From NCBI GenBank assembly GCA_030267965.1, contig BRYA01000282.1:1-20430 (forward strand): a DNA stretch of 20,430 nucleotides. Reading direction: 5' to 3'. The position numbers and the translations under genes were made by a program. Every line of letters starts with the position of its first letter. The first letter of the stretch is position 1. Source of the stretch: Triparma columacea (Eukaryota > Sar > Bolidophyceae > Parmales > Triparmaceae). Shown piece by piece: positions 8,332 to 16,283 of the stretch. The notes under the pieces are model-generated. The model did not search any database. It saw only the letters and a list, made by a program, of their open reading frames with translations, and was not told the DNA's origin.

Positions 8332-8573
8332 GGTATTGAATCTCTTGATTTTTGCGCTAAAAGGGGGGGAGAAAGAAGGGAGAGGTTAGATGTGTAGGAG
8401 TGGAGGGCGTGACTTCGTGTGTACTCACTGTCATCCTTGCGCAGGGGCCATGCTAATCTTCTCTGTATTTGTTCAACTTTAATTGATATTAATCTACGAG
8501 AGGAAAAGAAGGTAAGAATGGTGAAGAAGAAATGTAAAGTTATGGTGGGGAAAACTTACCCGAAGATTAATTC
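8327..8573 (-). ncRNA. U6: U6 spliceosomal snRNA gene with two apparent mRNA-type introns
   Basis: On the minus strand, exon 2 (8493-8429, 65 nt) contains the invariant U6 core: ATACAGAGAAGATTAGCATG, then GGCCCCTGCGCAAGG and GATGACA. The sequence upstream lacks a 5' stem and the sequence downstream lacks the 3' strand of the internal stem-loop, unless two introns are removed. Intron 1 (8559-8494, 66 nt) runs GTAAGT to CGTAG. Intron 2 (8428-8357, 72 nt) runs GTGAGT to a pyrimidine tract and TTTTAG, with CTAAC as branch site. Joining exon 1 (about 8573-8560) to exon 2 creates ATTAATC-UUCG-GATTAAT, a 7-bp 5' stem with a UUCG loop as in other U6 RNAs. Joining exon 2 to exon 3 (8356 to about 8327) gives GATGACA-CGCAAA, the canonical U6 sequence, with TGCG and CGCA pairing, and a T5 terminator. 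Mature length is about 105-110 nt, as expected. U6 is the catalytic RNA of the spliceosome. Confidence 0.9.
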
Positions 8574-8600
8574 AGCTATAGAACTTGGTTTTTTGCTGCG

Positions 8601-8608
8601 ATTTTATT
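8601..8608 (-). promoter_or_regulatory. TATA-like element of the U6 gene
   Basis: AATAAAAT on the minus strand lies about 28-35 nt upstream of the inferred U6 start near 8573. That is the spacing of a TATA box in external (type 3) polymerase III promoters. Position and composition are the only evidence. Confidence 0.5.
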
Positions 8609-8783
8609 GAACCTCTTATCTTTCCTCTTCCACCGCCCCCCCTACTCTTCTTCTAAACTTCTCTCTTCTTACTTTTCTCTTCTTTCACTTTCTCCCCCCC
8701 CGTTTCAAAAGGCCGCTTGAACCGTAATTACTCGTACCAATAATCAGACTAAAAAATTACCCTCTGCGAACTCGCTTAGACCT

Positions 8784-11158
8784 ATGAATCTGACAGCTCA
8801 CCTACTCATCGGCATCCTTCTCTGCCACTTTTCTTCCCATTTCGCTTTCCACCCGGGACCAACTTTTCGCACACGCAGAGTAAATGTTGCTCCTCTTCGT
8901 TCAACTCCTTCATCTCCTCCAATAGTTGACCTAATAAGTACAATCACCTCAACCCTTCGTACAACACCTCCAGATGTGGCAATTTCCAGGTCAATTTCTG
9001 CCTCTCGTGCGCTTCTCACGACACTAAGATCTCAGGATCTATCAGAGTCTAACGCACCTGCCTTCGTGGCTACTCTTTTCTCGGAGCTTGGTGGGACATA
9101 CATCAAACTGGGCCAGGTGAGTTTGGGAGGATCTGGGGGAGGAGGGAAGCGACGAGCGATGAGGTTTCATATGGGTATGACTGCGCTCCTCTTTTCCCCA
9201 GCCATATAATTCGAGGTTTCCAGTGCGTATCAAATAAACACTGCGCTCCATATTTCTCACACACCACACCACCACACCCCACACCCCACACCCCACACCC
9301 CACACACCACACCCCACACCACACAGTTCATCGCGTCCTCCCCCACCCTTTTCCCACCCGAGTGGATTACAGCAATGTCAACACTCCTCGATTCGACCCC
9401 TCCAACCCCTTTTTCCTCCATTGAGAAGACGATCCGTTCGGAGATTGGCCTTTCTGCTTTTAAGTCCATTGACCAGAAGCCCATAGGTAGCGCCAGTATT
9501 GCTCAAGTCCACAGGGCGACTCTCAAGAACAACACAGACGTAGTCATCAAGGTCATGAAACCTACCGTTGAGACTGGTATAATCACTGACCTCAACTTCC
9601 TCCTCATTTCCTCCAAAATTCTCGAGGTTCTCCTCCCCGACCTGAAGCGCTCTGGAGTTGTGGCTATCGTCGAAGATATCCGGACTGCCACCCTCGACGA
9701 ACTCGACTTTAGGAAGGAGGCGTCCAAGCTTTCCACCTTCCGAACCTTCCTGGACACCGAGGGTCTTACGTCGTCAGTCACTGCTCCCCTTCCTTACCCT
9801 GCCCTCTCTTCTAAGCGCTGCCTTGTGATGGAGTACATCGAAGGCGAGCGCATGATTGATAGGGAGGAGGGTGGAGAGGAGGTGAGAATGGACAGCTACC
9901 CTTCCCCACTGCGCACTGAATAACTAACCTGCTTCACTCCTCCTCTGCTCATCGCAGCTAATCATCACGGCTCTAAACACTTGGACGGAGTCGGTCCTCA
10001 AGGAGACGTTCTTCCACGCGGATCTTCACTCCGGAAATATCCTCATAACTCCAGACGGCCGCGTCGCCTTCATCGACTTTGGAATCACCGGCTCGATCTC
10101 TGATAAGGTTAAACAGGCCGTCGCTTCCATGACGGCTGCCGTCGCTACGGGCGATTACGTCGAGGTGGCCCGTGCGCTTACTAATATGGGGGCGACAGAA
10201 ACTGTGGTTGACGTTGAGAAGGTGAGATTGGACGAGGAGCGAGTGGTGACGGGAGCAAAGGGGTGCGAGAGCGAAGGGTGAAGGGAATCAAGTTGACGAC
10301 CATGCAACTACAAGTCGCCCAACTGGACGCCCAACTGGCCGCCCAACTTACAACAAGTCGCCCAACTAAAACCATTTCTCGTCGCTTCGCTCTTGGCAGT
10401 TCGGGGCCGCCATTGCCGAAACTGTTCGTGACCTCTCCTCGGTCTCCACCACGATACAGCAAAACCCAAATGGCCAGCTACAGGTCGACATTAACGAAAG
10501 CGAGGTGAGATCGTGTGTGGGCAAAGTAATTTGTGTTCGACCTCCTGGAGTGGAGGAAAAAGGAGGGACACGGTGGGACGGGGGGTGAAACGGGGGGGGG
10601 GAGGGGAGGAGGAGGAACAGGATGAGGGGGATGGGGACAAGGAGGAAGAGGGGGGCGAGGGGAGGGATATGATCGTGGTCCCAGAGCTTAAGACGTCGCT
10701 CGACCTCCTGGAGTGGAGGAAAAAGGAGGGACACGGTGGGACGGGGGGTGAAACGGGGAGGGGGGAGGGGAGGAGGAGGAACAGGATGAGGGGGATGGGG
10801 ACAAGGAGGAAGAGGGGGCGAGGGGAGGGATATGATTTTGGTCCCAGAGCTTAAGACGGCGCTCGCATGGACAAACAAACACACAAAAAAACTACATAAA
10901 CTAATGCAACGCTTTCCGCTGCTCGCTTCGCTTCCCGCTCCACGCCCACAGGTAACTGATGCACTTCTCAAGGTGGTCGGTATCGCTGATGAGTTCGGTT
11001 TGAAGCTACCTCGCGAATTTGGCCTCCTCGTAAAGCAAGTTCTCTACTTTGACCGCTATCTCAAAGTTCTTGCTCCTGACCTTGATGTCGCTTCAGATGA
11101 TAGGGTGAGGGGTCTCGGTAACGAGGATTCTGTGATGCAAGTGGACGTCATCCGATAA
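8784..11158 (+). CDS. ABC1/UbiB-family atypical kinase, probably plastid-targeted
   Basis: Exons 8784-9116, 9327-9881, 9958-10221, 10400-10504 and 10952-11158; 487 residues. ABC1 (ADCK/UbiB) proteins are atypical kinases or ATPases needed for quinone and prenyl-lipid metabolism in mitochondria and plastids. Visible motifs: IKLGQ at 107-111 (the KxGQ signature), the Ala-rich loop GSASIAQVH at 165-173, Lys186 in VVIKV, VMEYIEGER at 278-286, catalytic HADLHSGN at 316-323 and DFG at 336-338. All key residues are present. The N-terminus MNLTAHLLIGILLCHF is a signal-peptide-like stretch followed by SSH/FAFHPG, resembling the heterokont plastid motif with Phe at +1, then a basic Ser/Thr-rich stretch. 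Plastid location is therefore inferred. All four introns are phase 0. The first has a CA-rich tract against the 3' splice site and the fourth an internal duplication. The C-terminal part (exon 5, KVLAPDLDV) matches the family's usual end. Confidence 0.93.
9257..9326 (+). repeat. CACACC-type microsatellite at the 3' end of ABC1 intron 1
   Basis: About 65 nt of ACACC/CCACA units run straight into the CAG at 9324-9326, taking the place of a normal polypyrimidine tract. Confidence 0.85.
10538..10863 (+). repeat. Tandem duplication (period 163 bp) in ABC1 intron 4
   Basis: Two direct copies starting at 10538 and 10701, both opening CGACCTCCTGGAGTGG and both ending with CCAGAGCTTAAGACG. The interior is purine-rich. 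It lies wholly within the 447-nt intron 10505-10951. Confidence 0.88.
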
Positions 11159-11298
11159 TGAACCGATATTTTTCAACCAACCAAAGTCAGCAATTCATTT
11201 TAAATCTTGCCCACCACACAGCATAAGAATGCTCACCACACAGCCTGCAGCTCGCCCTTCCCTGCCGTTCCCTCACTCCCTCCCTTCTCCTTGCCGCT

Positions 11299-14200
11299 TC
11301 ACCAGCTGAACCTTCCCACCCCGTACCTCTTCCCCTCCTGGTAAAGCGTTCCGCCCATTTCATCCCAGATCGTCAAGCTTTGCCCGAAGTTCAGATGGAA
11401 GAGCCTGTGGTGGTCGTCATGGTACAGACTGCTGGGCTGCCAGGGGAGGGTGCTCTCGCAGTACACTCCGCTGTGGTCCACAACGTTGTGGTAGTGAATG
11501 TACAACAGGTTGACCATCACTGACGCTGGGTGCAGGGGGATCAGGTACAGCCCGACATAGACGCCACCAGTGAGCATAAGGAACTCGATGGGGTGAAGCG
11601 CAAGGCTGTGGAGCATGAGGGTGAGGCGCGGAGTTAGTGGAGGAGCGAACGAGGGGAGGAGGGGAGGAGGGGAGGAGGAGAACGACATCGAGGGCGACAA
11701 TTTGAAACAAGGATGCCGCCATCAAGGGCGACACGAAGAAACGTTTTTCCGCGACTCGGATGCCGCCATCAAGGGCGACACGAAGAAACGTTTTTCCGCG
11801 ACTCGGATGCCGCCATCAAGGGCGACATGAAGAAACGTTTTTCCGCGACTCGGATGCCGCCATCAAGGGCAACACGAAGAAACGTTTTTCCGCGCCTCGG
11901 ATGCCGCCATCAAGGGCAACACGAAGAAACATTTTTCCGCGACTCGGATGCCGCCATCAAGGACAACACGAAGAAACCTTTTCCGCGCCTCGGACGCCGC
12001 CATCAAGGGCGACACGAAGAAACCTTTTCCGCGCCTCGCCTCGCTCACAGCCGGGAAAGCACAATGCTAGGATCGTGACCAAGGTAAGGCGGAGCGTGAA
12101 GCGACCTATGTAGTTCCAACACCAATCCAATGATGTGCCAACACAAATCCATCTCCCACCTCCACCTCCCCACCCCCCTCCAACCCCCACACTCCCCTCC
12201 ATCCTTCCTGCGGCTCGCTTCGCTCGCCGCCCCTCACTCACCTCGTGAACGCAGTCGTCTGCTTCCACCTGTGGTGTAGCTTGTGTATGTTCTTGTAGAA
12301 CCACGGGAAGTGGAGGACCCTGTGAGCGACGTACGCCCAGAGGTCGATCCATAGGAAGAATAGGGCGGTGCTAAGCAGTAGCCAAGCGAAGCTCCCAAAG
12401 CTTTCTAGGGGGTTGTCAAAGTAGATTTTGTCCAGCCCCGGATAGAAGACGTGGAGGATTGCAACGCAGCTGCTGAGTGAGGCGGCGAAGAGCAAGTTAA
12501 TCACCGCGAGGCCTACCTGTGGGGAAAGAGCGTGATTCAGGTTGTGCACGCAAAGCGTGAGAGGAAGGAGGAGGTGAGAGTGGGCAAAAAAAAAAAAGTA
12601 GCACATTACGATGTGGCAGAGGAAGGCAAGACACGTCATAGCTCTCACTAACGGAACCATTATTGCGACTCGCTTCGCTCGCCGCACTCGACACGGAATT
12701 AGCTCTGTTCACACCCCGCCCGCTCGCAGCCCTATATATTTATCTATATATATACCACCGCCTTACCTCGAGCCTCCAAAGTCCCTGCGGTTTGTATTCT
12801 TTGCCCTGTTGGCAGCGCAACTCTGGATGCTCCAAGTAGAATTTATCCCAAAGCCTGGCGAACGGTATAAAGGTGACAATGCTCCCGCCCGCCGTAATCA
12901 AGGAGGACGATACGAAAGTGAACAAGGCCGACTGTCCCTTGATGGCCTCAAGGTTGTTGAAACCCGAGCAGATGTGAAGGATTCCGTAGAGGCAGAAGAT
13001 CCCGTGGGGGCTTCCAAAGAAGGATAGGACGCTCAACCACAGGATGGTCTCCATGACGTCATTCTTCTTCACAACGTTCCGGTACTTGTTCTCCCTGGAC
13101 TGCTTGATGATTTCAGGGGTGACGATATTGGCCAGGGGAGATTCCCTGCACTCGGTGTGAGTGCTGCCATACATGTCGTCGTCGTCGTCGTTGTTGTTGT
13201 TGTTGTTGCTGCCGCTAGTGGAGGTTTTGGTGGGGACGGTGTTCTTGACGGCTTTGTTCACAGTCTTGCTGTTGACTGGGACCTCGAGCTTGCCAGCGAT
13301 GTGGTAGAAGCAGTAACCAAGGGTGAGGAGTCCGACGTAGAAGACAGCCATAATGCTGACTGAGAACAGGTTGGTCCCAGCGACGAGGCAGCTGATAGAG
13401 TACGCGAAGTTGGAAGCTGGGGCGTGAGCGGCGAGCACAAGTGTGAGTGTAAGTGACAACGAGCCCTTGGTAGTCTGACAACGACGTCGAAAGCGAATCC
13501 ACCAAGCGACATACAAACACATCCACCCCGACATACAAACACATATCCAAGCGACGTACAAACACATCCACCCCTCCGTGGCGCGCTCCGCTGCACTCAC
13601 CTTCCTCCCCGATCGTCTCGAAGACAACCTCACACATCCACAAAATAATCTCCCAGGCCCCCTCGACACACAGCAATCCCCAAAAGACTGCGAGCGCGAA
13701 AATAACGGACGTCCCGCCCCCCGCGCCCTCCTTGACTTCCCTCCAAAGGGTTTTGAGGTTCTGGCTCGACGGGCTGTTCTTAGCAAAGACGAGCCCAATC
13801 ACGAGCGCGGCCGTGTGGGAGATTGTTACGAGCGCGGAGAATTCGTGGGTGAAGTTGTCCTCCTTGAGTTCTCCCCCCTGTCCCTTGATCATGGGTCCCA
13901 CGAGGGTGAACCAAAGAGGGAAGACAAGGAAGTGGAAAACGACGAAGCTACCCCCCAACATGAAGGCCACCTTGAGGAAGTTCTTGTGAACAAACTTTGG
14001 GAATATACCGACGAAGTCCTTGGAGCTGCTCCTGACCATGATTCCAGCGAGGAGCCAGAAGATGTAAGAGCAGCTAGAGAAAAGGGCGAAGAGCCTGCAA
14101 AGTTGGAGGAGGGGTAGGGTTAGGGGGTGTGGGGCGGTGGAGCGAAGCGAACCACTGAAGGGGTTTGGGGTCGGGGCTACTATTGGGTCCAATGTGCCGT

Positions 14201-14745
14201 CGCGCATCTCACTCCCCCGCAACATCGCACGCACGGGACCCTCCCACGACTAGTCTTGCTCTTCCGCTCTTCCGCTCGTACCTGCTTGAGTTCTTCTCCT
14301 CGTAGAAGAACATGCTAGCCTGCTCCCAAACCACCCCCTGCTCCCTCTCGAACTCCCTCTTGAAGAAGTACTGGAGCCCGTAGAACACCAATACTATGGA
14401 CAAGCCCACGAAGGCCACGCCGGCCCCTGAGATGCGGTTGCTCTTAGTCTGCAACAAAGTGAACCTTGGATTGGACGAGAGCTTGTTTGAGACAGCGCAT
14501 ATGAGCTGTCCCACGACGAGCGCGATGGAGTGTGTGCATGCCGCGAACAATTCGTAGTTTTGAGTTTTGCTGGAGGTGTTGATTGGGGGGGGTTTGAGGG
14601 AGAAGGTCGCTAAGCTGGAAGTCGGGGTATTGGTCCAGACGGTTGAGATGCCGTTGTCGAACCAGAGGTACGCGACCGATACGAGGATCATGAGCTGGAA
14701 GGGGGTCAAAAGCGCCCCCGACACGCCGGGGGAGAACATCAACAT
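11299..14745 (-). CDS. Polytopic membrane protein fused to sterol desaturase / fatty acid hydroxylase
   Basis: Exons on the minus strand: 14745-14282, 14094-13601, 13416-12767, 12516-12242 and 11605-11299; 729 residues in one frame. The C-terminal part is a sterol-desaturase/fatty-acid-hydroxylase domain with the di-iron histidine boxes HRVLH (601-605), HKLHH (614-618) and HDDHH (690-694), HNVVDH (667-672) and a GQSLTIWDEMGG end, closest in pattern to C5-sterol desaturase (lathosterol oxidase). The N-terminal part of that domain (about 505-536, with WDKFYLEHPEL) lies on exon 3, which also continues from some 450 residues with about 8-10 hydrophobic segments that I cannot assign. Two blocks of that region resemble each other. 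A linker (about 370-410) has Asn and Asp runs. The start at 14745 is the first ATG in frame. Likely an ER or plastid-envelope membrane enzyme (inference). An alternative is two genes, with a short desaturase starting at 12660. Confidence 0.7.
11711..12040 (-). repeat. 47-bp minisatellite, about seven copies, in a desaturase intron
   Basis: On the plus strand, units start with GGATGCCGCCATCAAGG near 11711, 11758, 11805, 11852, 11899, 11946 and 11992. Later copies have lost 1-2 nt from the T-run. The array is inside the 636-nt intron 11606-12241. Because 47 is not a multiple of three, it opens chance frames in several registers. Confidence 0.92.
12211..12232 (-). repeat. Shared intronic 22-mer in desaturase intron 4
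   Basis: Identical to 4854-4875 and on the sense strand of its gene, beginning at intron position +10 after GTGAGTGAG. A shorter version (GCGGCGAGCGAAGCGAG) is at 12669-12685 in the preceding intron. Confidence 0.85.
13495..13570 (-). repeat. Short imperfect tandem repeat in desaturase intron 2
   Basis: Three units of roughly 25 nt built on GGATGTGTTTGTATGTCG (sense strand) within intron 13417-13600. A simple duplication with no coding role supported. Confidence 0.75.
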
Positions 14746-14979
14746 GACCAACAGAATTTTTGATTCGCGAGGGAGGAGGGGATCAGGGGGGAGAGGGGGG
14801 ACTGAAAAGATTTGCCACAAAGGTCCTAACGTCTATGTACACCTTAAATGACCTTTTAGACCATGATTCGTGTGATGTGTGTGGTCAATCCTCTTTGATT
14901 ATTTTACGATGTACGGATGCAAATTAAATTTTGAATAACAATAACTCAGAAACTTTTCACGACCAAGTTCCCGTACTAA
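14746..14979. other. Intergenic region upstream of the desaturase fusion gene
   Basis: 14746-14820 is C/G-run rich and has no further in-frame ATG for the desaturase gene. 14820-14979 is AT-rich and should hold its promoter and the 3' flank of the upstream LRR gene. An unseen short 5' exon cannot be excluded. Confidence 0.5.
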
Positions 14980-16101
14980 TTAGTTGCGGATAACACAAAC
15001 CTCCCCGTTGTCATCGACCTGGACGCCCCAGAATTCCTTGTTCCTGGAATTGTAAACCTCCCTCAGCACCTTCAACTCCAGCCCGACCGCCAGCAGCTCG
15101 GCCTTCGTCGCACGTCGGAGGTCTCCCTTCCCCTTCTCTTCCCCCCTCATGAACGACAGCACCGTCCTCGCGACACCTCCCTCCCCCCTTTCAACCAAGA
15201 ACTGCATAATCGGATCATTCGGGGTTGCCCTTGGCTGCATATACGACTTGTCTTTGTCGTCGATCTCGCAGAGCTTGAACATGAGAGCGAAGGTGTACTT
15301 GCACTCCTTGAGAGCTGAGTCACTAGCGTTTCGCCAGAGGAGGTAGTGAGCGATGCCAACGGTTGGATCGTTCAGTTTATTGTAGTAAAGCGCTGCCTCA
15401 GCGTCGGAGTCGGAGTCAGAGTCAGGGTCAAAGTCAGAATCCAAGGGGTCACATTTATCCCCAGTGTTGACCTCGAAGCCAGCTGCAGCTGCGAGAACCT
15501 CAAGAGAGAGGCAGCACGAAAACGCTTCCCTACTAATATTGGCGTCGGGAGGGAGTGTAACGCGGCGGAGTTCCCAACAATCAGCGAACGCACTCCATCC
15601 CACCCTTTTGGTGTTGGGGAGGGCGACCTCTACCAAGTTCTTGCAGTAATTAAACGCCTCAGACTTAATCTCTCCCACGAAGGAAGCAGTGACTTTATTC
15701 AAATTGCCACAGAGAACCATCGCACCGTCGGGTATCTTTCGTACGGTTCTGTCGGTTACCATGAGGTGCACAAGTGCCGTAGCTACCTTGTATTCTCGGG
15801 TCGGGTCCCTCTCCTCCTCCTCGAGTCCCCTCCTCATGTTTTCGACCTTAGTCTTGACCGATGTACTTTCATTAGACGTGTTATACCAATCCCCATGGTA
15901 CTCCTCCTCGAAGTTAGTGATTTCAAGAGTATCAACCTGCATCAATCTTGGTGTCCCGATCTCTGCCTTGATAGAAAGCACCCCCGCGATTGCGTTATGT
16001 CGTAAATTTTGTTCCCTACTCATTCCCATATCAGAAACAACCCCTTCAACCACCTCTGGATCCTGCGCGCTCGCCTGCCCTGCTGGTATAGCCAATGACA
16101 T
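14980..16101 (-). CDS. LRR_5-like leucine-rich repeat protein
   Basis: Single exon, 373 residues. Residues about 115-210 hold four or so degenerate LRR_5-type repeats (VRKIPDGAMVLCGNLNKV, EAFNYCKNLVEVALP, SAFADCWELRRVTLP, EAFSCCLSLEVLA). A DSDSDSD acidic linker follows, then a mostly helical C-terminal region with HYLLWRNASDSALKECKY and RTVLSFM. No signal peptide or membrane segment is evident, so the protein is probably cytosolic or nuclear. The C-terminal RTVLSFM resembles the ILEFL end of the larger LRR gene at 5491-7392. The gene is divergent from the ankyrin-MYND gene, with 182 bp between their start codons. Function unknown; repeat solenoids of this kind usually bind proteins. Confidence 0.82.
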   Translation of the reverse strand: MSLAIPAGQASAQDPEVVEGVVSDMGMSREQNLRHNAIAGVLSIKAEIGTPRLMQVDTLEITNFEEEYHGDWYNTSNESTSVKTKVENMRRGLEEEERDPTREYKVATALVHLMVTDRTVRKIPDGAMVLCGNLNKVTASFVGEIKSEAFNYCKNLVEVALPNTKRVGWSAFADCWELRRVTLPPDANISREAFSCCLSLEVLAAAAGFEVNTGDKCDPLDSDFDPDSDSDSDAEAALYYNKLNDPTVGIAHYLLWRNASDSALKECKYTFALMFKLCEIDDKDKSYMQPRATPNDPIMQFLVERGEGGVARTVLSFMRGEEKGKGDLRRATKAELLAVGLELKVLREVYNSRNKEFWGVQVDDNGEVCVIRN

Positions 16102-16283
16102 CAGGAGAGTTCTTTTTTGGGTTCTGGGGTTTTGGGGTTGGTGAGGTGGCAGTTTTGGTTGGACTCAATATTAGCACATACACGACCCTTCTGCCTAAGT
16201 GGAGTACTCTCAAGGCTTTGTTGATCACTTTCACATCGTAATTTGCCGCTATAAACTTACACTTGGGGTAGGTTCGCTCAAAA
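16102..16283. promoter_or_regulatory. Bidirectional promoter region, LRR gene / ankyrin-MYND gene
   Basis: 182 bp between divergent start codons. From about 16130 onward it is present again, with about 90% identity by eye, at 17638-17790 in front of the truncated copy. It should therefore include the ankyrin-MYND promoter and 5' UTR (inference from position). Confidence 0.6.

Noticed and set aside
8419..8610. 63-codon plus-strand frame
   Set aside because: It crosses the U6 gene on the opposite strand; the conserved U6 core explains the sequence.
10513..10854. 113-codon plus-strand frame rich in Gly/Arg/Glu
   Set aside because: It lies in the duplicated purine-rich part of ABC1 intron 4, between clear splice sites.
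11615..12113. Plus-strand frames with repeated MPPSRATRRN-like peptides
   Set aside because: They are translations of the 47-bp minisatellite inside a desaturase intron.
12238..12687. Separate short desaturase gene starting at the ATG at 12660
   Set aside because: It would begin with 17 codons that can be intron sequence and would lack the N-terminal desaturase segment found on exon 13416-12767; direct phase-0 splicing 12767 to 12516 is simpler. Kept as the stated alternative.
14101..14126. Telomere-like TTAGGG string (ggtagggttaggggg) and similar CCCTAA strings elsewhere
   Set aside because: Single or irregular copies inside introns and flanks, not an array.
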